64,000 bases of DNA from Aquamicrobium defluvii (GTDB taxonomy: Bacteria; Pseudomonadota; Alphaproteobacteria; Rhizobiales; Rhizobiaceae): NCBI RefSeq assembly GCF_004363725.1, contig NZ_SNZF01000002.1:62001-126000 (forward strand), read 5' to 3'. Of the stretch, positions 19,758 through 29,147 are shown piece by piece. The notes beneath the pieces were generated by a model. The model searched no databases and was not told the origin of the DNA. It was given only the letters and a program-made list of their open reading frames with translations. The translations under genes were made by a program, and so were the position numbers. Numbering within the stretch: position 1 is the stretch's first letter; each line of letters opens with the position of its first letter.

Positions 19758-20630
19758 TCACGCAGTCAGGTTGCGGCCGGCAAGCCGGATGGCGAAAATG
19801 GCCACGATGTTGGCAAGCACCACCGCGATGATCGCTCCCGCCGAAGCGGCGCCGACATCGAACTGCATCAGGGCCTGAACGTAGATCAGGTAGGGAAGAT
19901 TGGTGGAAGCGTAGCCCGGCCCGCCGCTGGTGGTGACGAAAATCTCGGCGAAGATGGCGAGGATGAAGATCGTCTCCATCAGGATAACGACGGTGATGGC
20001 GCGGCCCAGATGCGGCAGGATGATGTAGACAAGGCGATCGAGGGGGCCTGCGCCATCCATGCGCGCCGCCTCCTGCTGCTCGTGATCGAGCGACTGGAGG
20101 GCGGTCAGGAAGATCAGCGTCGCGAAGGGCAGCCATTGCCAGGCAACGATCAGGATAATTGAAAGCAGCGGATGATTGCTCAGCCACTCGACCGGCGACA
20201 GGCCGAGCTTCATCGCCACCCAGGCGAAGATGCCGTAGCCGGGATGCATGAGCATGTTCTTCCACACCAGCGCCGACACGGTCGGCATCACGAAGAACGG
20301 AGCGATGACCAGAAGGCGCGCCATGCCCCTGCCCCACATGGGCTGGTCGAACAGGAGCCCGAGCAGGATGCCGCCGGCAACCGTGATGGCCAGAACGCCT
20401 CCGACCAGAAGAATGGTGTTGACGATGGCCTGCGCGAACGCCGGATCGGTCAGGAAGAATTCATAGTTGCTCAGGCCGGCAAAGCCGCCGAGCGCCGGAT
20501 TCATGAGGTTGTAGTAGCGGAACGACAACCACAGCGTCGTTGCCAGCGGCACGATCATGCCAACGATCAGCAACGCCACCGATGGCGCCAAAGCGAGCCG
20601 CGCCGCTCTTTTCATCCGATAGCCAGACAT
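19758..20630 (-). CDS. Sugar/polyol ABC transporter permease (MalF/SmoF type)
   Basis: 290 residues with six predicted membrane helices. The N-terminal helix APSVALLIVGMIVPLATTLWLSF is followed by a periplasmic loop GLSNYEFFLTDPAF, typical of UgpA/SmoF proteins. The EAA loop reads EAARMDGAGPLDRLVYIILPHLG. It pairs with the downstream permease to form the channel. The binding-protein gene lies 104 bases upstream on the same strand. Confidence 0.92.
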   Translation of the reverse strand: MSGYRMKRAARLALAPSVALLIVGMIVPLATTLWLSFRYYNLMNPALGGFAGLSNYEFFLTDPAFAQAIVNTILLVGGVLAITVAGGILLGLLFDQPMWGRGMARLLVIAPFFVMPTVSALVWKNMLMHPGYGIFAWVAMKLGLSPVEWLSNHPLLSIILIVAWQWLPFATLIFLTALQSLDHEQQEAARMDGAGPLDRLVYIILPHLGRAITVVILMETIFILAIFAEIFVTTSGGPGYASTNLPYLIYVQALMQFDVGAASAGAIIAVVLANIVAIFAIRLAGRNLTA

Positions 20631-20734
20631 AGCCTATCCACTTCCAGTCCCACGCCCAGACCGCCTGTCGAGGCAACCTGAAGCCGGCGAATATCGCGGC
20701 CGGCGGAACCGGCCGCGATACTGAGACAAGACAA

Positions 20735-22057
20735 CTACTTCTTGTAGTAGCCTGCGCGCTCCATGGTGCGCTCCACATAAATCTGCGATTCCTCCAGAAC
20801 CTCATCGAGCGTCCTGGCGCCGGTCAGTGCGGCCGCGATGTTCTGGCCGACCGTGGTGCCAAGCGCCTGGAACTCCGGGATATCGATGAAGCCGGCGCCT
20901 GTATAGGGCACTTCGTTGACCGTCGGTTTGGTCGGGTTCACCGCCGAGATCGCGGCAAGAACCTTGTCCGCGAACGGCTCGGCCACCTGCTGGTATTCAG
21001 CTGCGGCATAGGTCGACTTGCGGGTGCCCGACGGCGCCAGCAGCCAGCCCTCCCGCTCACCGACGAGGCGCGCATATTCCTTGGAGGTCGCCCATTCGAT
21101 GAACTTCTTGGCGGCGGTTGCATTGTCGGTCACGCTGGTCGGAATGGCGAGCGCCCACGCTCCGCTCCAGCCGGCCGCATCCGGATTCTTGTCGGTGATC
21201 GGGAACGGTGCGAAGCCTGTGGTTTCGGAGACTTGCGATTCCTTCGGATCGAGCAGGTAGCCGGCGGTCACGGTGGCGTCGATCCACATGCCGCACTTGC
21301 CGCTGCTGAACAGCACCCGGTTTTCATTATAGCCGTTGGTCGCGGCGCCGGCCGGACCGGCCTTCTTCATCACGTCGAGATACCAGGTCAGCGCCTCGCG
21401 CCATGGCTCGCTGGTCAGGCGCGGCTTCCATTCCATGTCGAACCATTCGCCACCCAGCGCCGAGACGAAGGTGGTGATCAGCGGCGTGTTCTCGCCCCAG
21501 CCCGGCTTGCCGCGCAGGCAGATACCATTGATGCCGTTCTCACGGTCGGTGATCTTCTCGGCAAAGCCGGCGATGTCGTCCATCGTCGGCTTCGCCGGCA
21601 TCTCGATGCCCGCCTTCTCGAACAGATCCTTGCGATAGAAGGTGATCAGGCTTTCGCCATAGAACGGCGCCCCGTACATGACGCCATCCACGCTTAGACT
21701 GTCGCGGGTCGCGGTGATGAAGTCGTCGTAGTCGTAGTCGGCGCTGAAATCGTCCAGCTTCGTCAGCCAGCCCATCTTCGCCCAGAGCAGGGTCTGGTAG
21801 GAGTTGACCGAGATCACGTCGTACTGGCCGGCCTTGGTGGCGATGTCGGCCGCCAGCCTCTCGCGCAGCGTGTTTTCTTCCAGAACCACCCAGCGCAGCT
21901 TGATGCCGGTCTTCTCCTCGAACTCCTTCGACAGCTTCTGCATGATGATCATGTCGCCGTTGTTGACGGTGGCGATCACAATCTCCTCGGCCGAAGCTGC
22001 TGGAGCGACAGTGCCAAGTGCCAGCGCCACGCCGAGTGCCATTATGGATTTACGCAT
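20735..22057 (-). CDS. Sugar/polyol ABC transporter substrate-binding protein (SmoE-like)
   Basis: 440 residues, extracellular solute-binding protein family 1. Signal peptide MRKSIMALGVALALGTVAPAASA. The mature protein shows MIIMQKLSKEFEEKTGIKLRWV and YDVISVNSYQTLLWAKMGWL, the pattern of sorbitol/mannitol-type binding proteins (SmoE/MtlE). I choose ATG at 22057 because AGAGGG then sits at a workable distance; ATG at 22063 would lie almost on top of it. It heads the transport part of the operon, 110 bases after the amidase stop. Substrate specificity cannot be read from sequence. Confidence 0.92.
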   Translation of the reverse strand: MRKSIMALGVALALGTVAPAASAEEIVIATVNNGDMIIMQKLSKEFEEKTGIKLRWVVLEENTLRERLAADIATKAGQYDVISVNSYQTLLWAKMGWLTKLDDFSADYDYDDFITATRDSLSVDGVMYGAPFYGESLITFYRKDLFEKAGIEMPAKPTMDDIAGFAEKITDRENGINGICLRGKPGWGENTPLITTFVSALGGEWFDMEWKPRLTSEPWREALTWYLDVMKKAGPAGAATNGYNENRVLFSSGKCGMWIDATVTAGYLLDPKESQVSETTGFAPFPITDKNPDAAGWSGAWALAIPTSVTDNATAAKKFIEWATSKEYARLVGEREGWLLAPSGTRKSTYAAAEYQQVAEPFADKVLAAISAVNPTKPTVNEVPYTGAGFIDIPEFQALGTTVGQNIAAALTGARTLDEVLEESQIYVERTMERAGYYKK

Positions 22058-22167
22058 TTTCATTCCCTCTCTTTTTTCGGCCATCGGGGCCGGTTTCAAT
22101 CGAACGATGCGGCCGGTCCGGTCCGGCCATTGGCTGCGGACCTGTCGGTCCGCATGAAATCCTGAAG

Positions 22168-23598
22168 TCAGCGGGCGGGCCCGCCCGCACTCCCGGCGGG
22201 TCCGATCGGCGTCATCGCGCCTGCGCGCAGTTCGATTGCCTCGGCAGCGACCAGAAGGCGCTCTTCCTCGAACTGCGAGGCCATCAGCTGTATGCCCATC
22301 GGCGCACCTGCGGCGAGCCCGGTCGGAACGGCCATCGAAGGCAGCCCGAGCAGTGGCGGAACGTGAAGCGGCGACAATTCGAGCACCACCGCCTCGGTCA
22401 ACGAGACCGGACCTGCATAGAGATTCGCCGGCTGCGGCTTGCGCCAGGCGGTCGGCGTCAGCACGAGCGGATAGGACTGCATGAACAGGAGCCAGTCGCG
22501 GATTATGGAGGTGCGCCTTGCCAGCCCCTCGCAGAACTCATCGAAGTCGACATGCGGGGTGGCGTCGAGCAGCGCATGAGCCTCGTTGACCTCGGCAGAC
22601 GGCGCATGCGCTTCGATCTGCTCCAGCATGTGTCGGCGAATTTCGTGGATCAGCAGCCGGTCGCGCAGCATCGAGGTCTCCGCGAAACGCGGCGGCGCGA
22701 CCTCTTCGACCGTATAGCCGGCATCGGCCAGCCAACCGGCGGCCTGCCGCACCGCCGCCGCCGTTTCCTCATCCCGGGCAACGCCGTCGAGTCCCGTCAG
22801 CACCGCCACCTTGCAGGGACCCGGCCGGGCCGGCCGTGCCACCGGCTCATGAACGGACCATGGATCGAGCGGATCATGGCCGGACATCGCCCACATCGCC
22901 GCGCGCAGATCCGCCACCGATCTGGCGAAGGGTCCATTAACCACGGCAAGCTGCGACATGATCGGCAGATCGGCCGGCGCAGTGCCGCTGTAGTGAGGGA
23001 CGCGACCGAATGTCGGGCGCATGCCGAAAATGCCGCAGCAATAGGCGGGGTAACGGATAGAGCCGCCGCTGTCGTTGCCGTGGGCGAGCGGCACCATGCC
23101 GGTGGCGACCGAAACCGCCGCCCCGCCGCTCGATCCGCCCGGCGACAGGGCCGCATCCCAGGGATTGAGCGTGGGGCCGTAAAGCTTGTTGTCCGTAAAC
23201 AGCCCGAACGACAGGGCCGGCGTGTTGGTGCGGCCGAGGATGACGGCGCCCGCCTCGCGCCACTTGCGCACGAGCGGCGAATCCTCTGTCGCGATCCGGT
23301 CGCGGAAGGCCGCGACGCCATTGGTCGTAGCCCGCCCGGCGACGTCGATGTTGACCTTGATCGTGACCGGAACGCCATGCAGGGGGCCGAGAATGTCGCC
23401 CCGGGCGACCGCCTTGTCCGCCTCGACGGCGGCCGAGCGCGCCTGAGCATCCATCAGGTCCACAATCGCGTTGACAGCCGGATTGACCGCGCCGATCCGC
23501 CCGAGGCAGCTCTCCACCACTTCGAGGCAGGAAACCCGCTTCTCGCGCACCGCCCCGGCTATCTCCATCGCGCTCCAGCGCCAGATATCGCCGTTCAT
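22168..23598 (-). CDS. Amidase-signature family amidohydrolase
   Basis: 476 residues. The Ser-Ser-Lys catalytic triad of amidase-signature enzymes is visible: Lys in VPVTIKVNIDVAG (near residue 80), the cis-Ser in SPGGSSGGAAVSVA and the nucleophile Ser in GNDSGGSIRYPA. It hydrolyses an amide bond in the cytoplasm. The usual K-D after the lysine is K-V here. The ATG is four bases after the gluconokinase stop, so the two are translationally coupled. An amidase between a gluconate kinase and a sugar transporter suggests the imported compound carries an amide; this is inference. Confidence 0.9.
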   Translation of the reverse strand: MNGDIWRWSAMEIAGAVREKRVSCLEVVESCLGRIGAVNPAVNAIVDLMDAQARSAAVEADKAVARGDILGPLHGVPVTIKVNIDVAGRATTNGVAAFRDRIATEDSPLVRKWREAGAVILGRTNTPALSFGLFTDNKLYGPTLNPWDAALSPGGSSGGAAVSVATGMVPLAHGNDSGGSIRYPAYCCGIFGMRPTFGRVPHYSGTAPADLPIMSQLAVVNGPFARSVADLRAAMWAMSGHDPLDPWSVHEPVARPARPGPCKVAVLTGLDGVARDEETAAAVRQAAGWLADAGYTVEEVAPPRFAETSMLRDRLLIHEIRRHMLEQIEAHAPSAEVNEAHALLDATPHVDFDEFCEGLARRTSIIRDWLLFMQSYPLVLTPTAWRKPQPANLYAGPVSLTEAVVLELSPLHVPPLLGLPSMAVPTGLAAGAPMGIQLMASQFEEERLLVAAEAIELRAGAMTPIGPAGSAGGPAR

Positions 23599-23602
23599 CG
23601 GA

Positions 23603-24166
23603 TCATGCCTCCCTTACGCCACGGTGCGGGAGACCGATCGCCTGCAAGGCTCCCGCCACGATATGCGCCTCGCTGTCCTCGATGGAAAAGGAAACGCCTT
23701 CGTGTTCGTCCGGCGCCTCGAGCGTCTCGATCTGGCTGTCCAGCAATTCGATGGGCATGAAATGGGTGGGCCGTTCCTCAAGCCTGGCGCGGATCAGATC
23801 GACCGGCCCCGACAGGTGAACAATCGACAGCGGCGACAGCGCCTGGCGCAACACGTCCCGGTAGCTGCGCTTCAGCGCCGAGCAGGCGATGATCACCGGC
23901 CCCCCGCTCTCCTTCATCTCAGCCAGCGCAGATTCTGAAATCGCTTTCAGCCATGGCCATCTGTCCGCATCCGTCAACGGCTCCCGCTCCGACATCCTGC
24001 GGATGTTCTCGGCCGGATGGAGATCGTCAGCCTCAATGAAGCTGCCGCCCGTCCTTACGGCCAGAGCCCTTCCAATCGTTGACTTTCCGGCACCGCTGAC
24101 ACCCATGACAAGAACGTATCCGGCCCGGCCATCGGTATTGGCAGCTGGTGTCGGCATGAAGCCCAC
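23603..24166 (-). CDS. gntK: Gluconokinase
   Basis: 187 residues, GntK/thermoresistant gluconokinase family: D-gluconate plus ATP gives 6-phosphogluconate. Walker A is MGVSGAGKST. The substrate region has EADDLHPAENIRRMSEREPLTDADRWPWL and the family motif CSALKRSYRDVLR; HFMPIELLDSQIETLE follows. The start is GTG at 24166, with GGAGG five bases upstream; an internal ATG at 24157 is possible. First gene of the LacI-controlled operon and divergent from the regulator. Confidence 0.93.
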   Translation of the reverse strand: MGFMPTPAANTDGRAGYVLVMGVSGAGKSTIGRALAVRTGGSFIEADDLHPAENIRRMSEREPLTDADRWPWLKAISESALAEMKESGGPVIIACSALKRSYRDVLRQALSPLSIVHLSGPVDLIRARLEERPTHFMPIELLDSQIETLEAPDEHEGVSFSIEDSEAHIVAGALQAIGLPHRGVREA

Positions 24167-24201
24167 AAATTCCTCCCTCGGCTAGCGTTGTCGGATTTGT
24201 G

Positions 24202-24219
24202 AATGAAAGCGCTTTCATT
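24202..24219. promoter_or_regulatory. LacI-family operator palindrome
   Basis: AATGAAAGCGCTTTCATT is a perfect 18-base palindrome with the central CG typical of LacI/GalR-family operators. It lies in the 73-base space between gntK and the divergent lacI-type gene, so it can regulate both. Confidence 0.85.
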
Positions 24220-24239
24220 GTCAATACAGCTTTTCAAAC

Positions 24240-25304
24240 ATGAGAATCGATGACACAACCGATCCAGAGGCTGGAGCAGGATCGATGGAAGCACGCGTCA
24301 GGCTTTCGGATGTGGCCAAGGCGGCAGGGGTCAGCGCCGCCACCGTTTCGCGTGTGCTGCGCCGGCCGGAGCTGGTGTCGCCCGGCGTCCGCGAGCGCAT
24401 CCTCGGCGTGATCGAGGAACTGGGCTACTTCGCCAATCCGGCGGCGCGGGCGCTGGCCTCGGCGCGCACCAACGTCATCGGCATTCTCATTCCCTCGCTC
24501 ACCAACAATGTGTTCGCCGACGTCCTGCGCGGCATCTATTCGGTCGCACAGGACAGCCCCTACGACCTCCAGTTCGCCAATACCCGCTATTCGAACCTGG
24601 AAGAGGAGAACCTGCTGCGCGTCTTCCTCAGCCAGAAGCCGGCGGGGCTGATCGTCACCGGCACCGACCAGTCGCCCGCTTCGCGCACGCTGCTGAAGCA
24701 GGCTTCCTGCCCGGTCGTCCAGATCATGGAGACTGGCGACGATCCCGTCGACATGATGGTGGGGTTCTCGCATGTGCGCAGCGCCCATGCCGCCACCGCC
24801 CATCTGGTCGGGCAGGGCTACCGGAGCATCGCCTTCCTCGGAGCCCGCATGGACCCGCGAACCCGGCGGCGCATGCAGGGTTACAGCCGCGCGCTGGAAG
24901 AGGCCGGCCTGTTCGACGAACGGCTGATCGTCACCACACCACGCTCCTCGACGGTAACGCTGGGTTGCGAATTGCTGGGCCTGCTGCTGGAGAAGGAACT
25001 CAATGCCGACGCCGTGTTCTGCAACAATGACGACCTGGCGCTCGGCGTACTGTTCGAGTGCCAGCGCCGGCGCATCGCAGTGCCGTCACAAATGGGCATT
25101 TGCGGCTTCAACGACCTTGAGATGATGGCGGTTGCCAACCCTCCGGTGAGCAGCATAAGGACATTCCGGCAGGAGATGGGCGAACAGGCGATCAGGATGC
25201 TGATCGACCGGATCGAAGGCAGAGCCGTAACAACACCCCTGCTCGATCTCGGTTTCGAGCTGATGGTCCGCCAAAGCAGCCAGCGTCAGCTTCCGCCCCT
25301 GTAA
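24240..25304 (+). CDS. LacI-family transcriptional regulator (GntR-like)
   Basis: The longest form is 354 residues; an internal ATG at 24285 (MEARVRLSDVAKAAGVS) is the more usual family start. The helix-turn-helix is RLSDVAKAAGVSAATVSRVL, followed by the hinge NPAARALASARTNVIGILIPSLTN and a periplasmic-binding-protein-like effector domain (FCNNDDLALGVLFECQRR, GICGFNDLEMM). Similar proteins repress gluconate genes. It is divergent from gntK with a palindromic operator between them, so it very probably represses the gntK-amidase-transporter operon and itself until the sugar ligand binds. Confidence 0.92.
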   Translation: MRIDDTTDPEAGAGSMEARVRLSDVAKAAGVSAATVSRVLRRPELVSPGVRERILGVIEELGYFANPAARALASARTNVIGILIPSLTNNVFADVLRGIYSVAQDSPYDLQFANTRYSNLEEENLLRVFLSQKPAGLIVTGTDQSPASRTLLKQASCPVVQIMETGDDPVDMMVGFSHVRSAHAATAHLVGQGYRSIAFLGARMDPRTRRRMQGYSRALEEAGLFDERLIVTTPRSSTVTLGCELLGLLLEKELNADAVFCNNDDLALGVLFECQRRRIAVPSQMGICGFNDLEMMAVANPPVSSIRTFRQEMGEQAIRMLIDRIEGRAVTTPLLDLGFELMVRQSSQRQLPPL

Positions 25305-25485
25305 GAAACGGCATCTCCCGCCCCGCACCCGCGCTGCCGGTGTCTTACGCGTGTTTCGGGCGACATGTCCTGTCCGGCTGGCGTGAAACCCGTCCAACGG
25401 GCGGCAGGCCAGCCCATCCTTATGCGGCTCAGAAACCGCCCGTCCGAAGACCTTTCGGGCCTTGCCGCCATTCAAGAAAACTAAC

Positions 25486-25559
25486 TGGAGCGGGTAGCGG
25501 GAATCGAACCCGCGCGTTCAGCTTGGGAAGCTGACAGGCTACCATTACATCATACCCGC
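25486..25559 (-). tRNA. tRNA-Gly (anticodon CCC)
   Basis: On the minus strand GCGGGTA pairs with TACCCGC as the acceptor stem. The anticodon stem TCAGC/GCTGA encloses the loop TTCCCAA, giving anticodon CCC. The T arm GCGGGTTCGATTCCCGC is perfect and the 3' CCA is encoded. Total length is 74 bases. Confidence 0.97.
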
Positions 25560-25682
25560 GCAGCGCTTCGTTAGCATGCGCGGGCCGCACGCCGCAACGG
25601 GCAAAGCGCAGCGATTTCGCCCGCCCCTCGCAGCAGGCATGGGGCGGTTTTTCTTGCCTATGGGGTGAGGGTTGCCTATTTC

Positions 25683-25976
25683 ATGACCGGAACGGATTTT
25701 CAGGAGAACGCCTTGTCCGCCCTCACCCGCTTCCTCGGCGATTCGCCGCTGCGCATTCTGGTCAAGCTGCTGATCGTCTCCTTCCTCGTCGGACTGGTGA
25801 TGAGCGCTTTCGGCTGGTCGCCATATGACGTCGTGATGGGGATCCGCAACTTCTTCGTCGACATCTGGAACCTTGGTTTCCGGGCCATCGACCGCGTGCT
25901 TGGCTATGTGCTGCTCGGCGCCGCGATCGTGATCCCCGCCTTCCTCCTCATCCGCATCGCCAACTATCGCAAATAG
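25683..25976 (+). CDS. Small two-helix integral membrane protein (DUF6460-like)
   Basis: 97 residues. RFLGDSPLRILVKLLIVSFLVGLVMSAFGWSP and a second hydrophobic segment, VLGYVLLGAAIVIPAFLLIRI, flank a conserved-looking amphipathic NFFVDIWNLGF. This layout is common in a small alphaproteobacterial membrane family of unknown function. I prefer ATG at 25683 over GTG at 25665; neither has a strong ribosome site. It stands alone between the tRNA and the MATE gene. Confidence 0.75.
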   Translation: MTGTDFQENALSALTRFLGDSPLRILVKLLIVSFLVGLVMSAFGWSPYDVVMGIRNFFVDIWNLGFRAIDRVLGYVLLGAAIVIPAFLLIRIANYRK

Positions 25977-26167
25977 CCGGCTTCGGCGCGAGTTTACCGG
26001 CGCGCCGGTCTGCGTTATCGATCCGGAGCGATTGCAGCCAGGCGGGAACGTCCGGCCTGCATCGTGTCGCCAACACTCGGGCAGGGGGAGCGGATGGCGC
26101 TCATCGGAACGTCCGCCATCCCGGCAGGGAGCACCGGCATCATGCCGCATCAGGGGGCGAAGACAGC

Positions 26168-27529
26168 GTGACCACCCAGCCTCGGCCGGTGCAGACCTTC
26201 ACCGTAACCAATCGCACGGTTCTGGCCATCGCCGTGCCGATGACGCTTGCCTATCTGACCACGCCGCTGCTTGGGCTCACCGACACGGCGATCATCGGCC
26301 AGTATGGCGATGCGGCCCTGCTGGGCGGATTGGCGGCGGGCGCACTGGTGTTCGATTTCGTGTTCTCGACACTGAACTTCCTGCGCTCCGGCACCACGGG
26401 TCTGGTGGCGCAGGCATACGGAGCCGGAGACACGAGCGAGGAACAGGCCGTGTTCTGGCGAGCCTTCATGATCGCGCTGGTGCTGGGGCTTGCCGTTGCC
26501 GCACTCGCGCCATTGATCGCGACAGGCGGCATACGCTTTCTCGGTGCGGAAGAGGAGGTCAATCGCGCGCTCGACACCTATGTCCGCATCCGCCTGCTGG
26601 GCGCGCCCTTCACGCTCATCAACTATGCCATGCTTGGCTATATGCTCGGGCGCGGCGAGGGGCGGACGGCTCTGGGCCTGCAAATCCTGCTCAACGGCAC
26701 CAACATCCTCTTTTCACTCTATCTCGGCCTCTATCTGGGCTGGAATGTCGCCGGCGTCGCCTGGGGCACGGTCTGTGGCGAACTCATCGCAATGCTGGCC
26801 GGCATGACGATCGTGCTGTCACGGTTGCGCGCCGGCCAGCGTATCGGCATGGCCCGGATCGCGGACATGCCGGCCATCGGGCGCATGATGACGCTGAACC
26901 GGGACATCATGATCCGTTCCTTCGCGCTTCTCGCAACCTTTGCCCTTTTCGCCCGGCAGGGCGCGCAATTCGGCACGGTGACACTGGCGGCCAACGCCGT
27001 TCTCATGAACTTCTTCATGGCGGCCGCCTTCTTCCTCGATGGATTCGCCACGGCGGCCGAGCAGCTTGCCGGCCGGGCCGTGGGCGCAGGCGACCGCATC
27101 GCCTTTCGCCGTGCCGTGCGTCTGTGTGCGCTGTGGGGCTTCGTTCTCTCCGGCATCGCCACCGCCGCGCTGCTGATCTGGGGCGGCGGCCTGATCGCCT
27201 TTCTCACCACTGCCGAGGACGTGCGGGAGCTCGCGGCCGCTTTCCTGCCGTGGGCGGCCTTCACCGCGATGAGCGCCGTGCTTGCCTTCGAGATGGACGG
27301 CGTCTTCATCGGCGCCACATGGTCCGGCGACATGCGCAACACCATGCTGCTGTCGCTGGCCACCTTCGCGGCGACCATGGTTGCGCTGACGCCGCTGTTC
27401 GGCAATCACGGCCTCTGGGCATCGCTGCACATATTCCTGCTGATGCGCGGGCTCGGCCTTGCAGCCATGCTGCCGCGGCGCGAGCGCGCGACCTTCGCAC
27501 CCGGACCTGCCGCTTCCGGAACGGCCTGA
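26168..27529 (+). CDS. MATE-family efflux transporter (DinF branch)
   Basis: 453 residues with about 12 membrane helices and the MATE signatures PMTLAYLTTPLLGLTDTAIIGQYGDAALLGGLA and NFLRSGTTGLVAQAYGAGD. The DinF branch is suggested by the duplicated domain with LDGFATAAEQLAGRAVGAGD in the second half. It exports drugs or metabolites by cation antiport at the inner membrane. GTG start with AGGGGG upstream. The 190 bases before it hold no supported gene. Confidence 0.92.
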   Translation: MTTQPRPVQTFTVTNRTVLAIAVPMTLAYLTTPLLGLTDTAIIGQYGDAALLGGLAAGALVFDFVFSTLNFLRSGTTGLVAQAYGAGDTSEEQAVFWRAFMIALVLGLAVAALAPLIATGGIRFLGAEEEVNRALDTYVRIRLLGAPFTLINYAMLGYMLGRGEGRTALGLQILLNGTNILFSLYLGLYLGWNVAGVAWGTVCGELIAMLAGMTIVLSRLRAGQRIGMARIADMPAIGRMMTLNRDIMIRSFALLATFALFARQGAQFGTVTLAANAVLMNFFMAAAFFLDGFATAAEQLAGRAVGAGDRIAFRRAVRLCALWGFVLSGIATAALLIWGGGLIAFLTTAEDVRELAAAFLPWAAFTAMSAVLAFEMDGVFIGATWSGDMRNTMLLSLATFAATMVALTPLFGNHGLWASLHIFLLMRGLGLAAMLPRRERATFAPGPAASGTA

Positions 27530-27562
27530 ACCGGGGCACATCGCCCGACAGCGGTAACCGGG

Positions 27563-28639
27563 TCAGAGCGGCTTTGCTGCCCACTCTTCAAGGCTGCTGT
27601 CACGCAGTTCGCGCACCGATGCATGAGCGCCCGCCTGCAACGCCTCGACCATGCCGCCCAGAATACGGGCGGGAAGCGACGGTCCGGCGAAGATCATGCC
27701 CGTGTAAAGCTGGACGAGGTCGGCGCCTGCGCGGATCTTTTCGAGCGCCGCTTCAGCCGAATCGACGCCGCCCACACCGACGATGGCGATCCCGGGGCCG
27801 AGCAGCTTGCGCATCTTCGCCAGCACGGTCGTCGACCGCTCGAACAGCACCCTGCCGGACAGACCGCCCGTCTCGCCGGCCAGCGCAGCGCTTTTCAGCG
27901 GCGGACGCGAGATGGTGGTGTTGGAGACGATGACGCCGTCGATGCCGCTGGCCAGCACCTCGGCGGCGATATCCTCCAGTTCGGCCTCGACCAGATCGGG
28001 AGCGATCTTGAGGAAGATCGGCGGTCGTGCGGAAGCCGCCGCACGCGCGGCCACCAGCTGCGAGAGAAGCTCGGCAAGCTGCTCGCGGGCCTGCATGTTG
28101 CGCAGGCCCGGCGTATTCGGCGAGGAGATGTTGGCGGTGAGATAGGAGGCGAGAGGCGCAAAGCGCGTCACCCCGCGCTCGTAGTCGGCGATGCGGTCGG
28201 CGCTGTCCTTGTTCGCGCCGATATTGACGCCGACGATGCCGCCTCTGCCCTTGCGCGCCAGAAGCCGGCGCTCGGCCGCTTCATGCCCCTCATTGTTGAA
28301 GCCCAGCCGGTTGATGACCGCATCGTCCTCGACCAGCCGGAAGATGCGCGGACGCGGATTGCCGGGCTGCGCCAGCGGCGTGACCGTGCCGACCTCGGCG
28401 AAGCCGAAACCCAGGCCGAGCAGCCCGTCCGGCACCTCGGCGTTCTTGTCGTAACCCGCCGCCATGCCGAGCGGGTTGGGAAAATCGAGACCGCACAGCC
28501 GTACGTGAAGCCGCGCGTCGCGCGGCGGGCGCGGACCGGCCGGCAAGCCGCAGCGCAACGCGGCGATGGAGAGCCCGTGCGCGGTTTCCGGATCGAGGGA
28601 AAACAGCAGCTTCCTGCCGATCGTATCCAGTACGGTCAT
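27563..28639 (-). CDS. pyrD: Dihydroorotate dehydrogenase (quinone), class 2
   Basis: 358 residues, membrane-associated flavoenzyme of pyrimidine synthesis that passes electrons to quinone. The N-terminal helix region MTVLDTIGRKLLFSLDPETAHGL is typical of class 2. FMN and substrate motifs are DFPNPLGMAAGYDKNAEVPD, RLGFNNEGHE, NISSPNTPGLRNMQ (catalytic Ser) and VGVGGVDSAEAALEKIRAGADLVQLYTG. The start ATG overlaps the stop of the upstream DUF952 gene by four bases (ATGA), so the two are co-translated. Confidence 0.96.
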   Translation of the reverse strand: MTVLDTIGRKLLFSLDPETAHGLSIAALRCGLPAGPRPPRDARLHVRLCGLDFPNPLGMAAGYDKNAEVPDGLLGLGFGFAEVGTVTPLAQPGNPRPRIFRLVEDDAVINRLGFNNEGHEAAERRLLARKGRGGIVGVNIGANKDSADRIADYERGVTRFAPLASYLTANISSPNTPGLRNMQAREQLAELLSQLVAARAAASARPPIFLKIAPDLVEAELEDIAAEVLASGIDGVIVSNTTISRPPLKSAALAGETGGLSGRVLFERSTTVLAKMRKLLGPGIAIVGVGGVDSAEAALEKIRAGADLVQLYTGMIFAGPSLPARILGGMVEALQAGAHASVRELRDSSLEEWAAKPL

Positions 28640-29004
28640 GATCGCTCCGATTCAGGAAAAGGGCCCAGTTCGGGAAACCTGTGCTGTCCGTCCGCACCCA
28701 CAGGCAGGGGGCGCACCCACAGGGCGGCGGCAACGGGAAGCGCCGCATAAAGATGCGGAAACAGCGCGCCGCCGCGCGAAGGCTCCCAGCGCAGGGCTTC
28801 GCCCAGAGCGGCGCCATCCACTGCCACGAGCAGCAGGTCCTGCTGCCCGGCGAAATGCTTCGCGGCCGTCTCGCGCAGCTGCGCGGCGGTCGAGAAATGG
28901 ATATAGCCGTCGGCAAGGTCCACCGGCGCACCGGCGAAGCTGCCGCCGTCTTCGGCCTCCCGCCAAAGCGGGCGCGGCACGATCTTGTAGATGAGGTTCG
29001 ACAT
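28636..29004 (-). CDS. DUF952 family protein
   Basis: 122 residues: MSNLIYKIVPRPLWREAEDGG, then DGYIHFSTAAQLRETAAKHF and LLLVAVDGAALGEALRWEPSRGGALFPHLYAALP. These blocks define DUF952, a small soluble family often found next to pyrD in alphaproteobacteria. The function is unknown. The open frame has an earlier ATG at 29034, but 29004 gives the conserved N-terminus. The stop overlaps the pyrD start as ATGA. Confidence 0.88.
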   Translation of the reverse strand: MSNLIYKIVPRPLWREAEDGGSFAGAPVDLADGYIHFSTAAQLRETAAKHFAGQQDLLLVAVDGAALGEALRWEPSRGGALFPHLYAALPVAAALWVRPLPVGADGQHRFPELGPFPESERS

Positions 29005-29147
29005 GAGCGGGCTATAGACCCAAGCTTGGGCCATGGAAAGTGCGGCTGTCCGGCCATCCCCATTTCGGGCACAATGAACCTTATGCTTATACCGGCGTTA
29101 AGTTGCCTGCCGGATGTTTTGGCCCTGTCGGCCGGAAGGAGCCCCTC

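Noticed and set aside
26032..27933. A 633-codon open frame overlapping the MATE gene
   Set aside because: Its product is Arg/His-rich without any motif, while the MATE frame has full membrane helices and family signatures.
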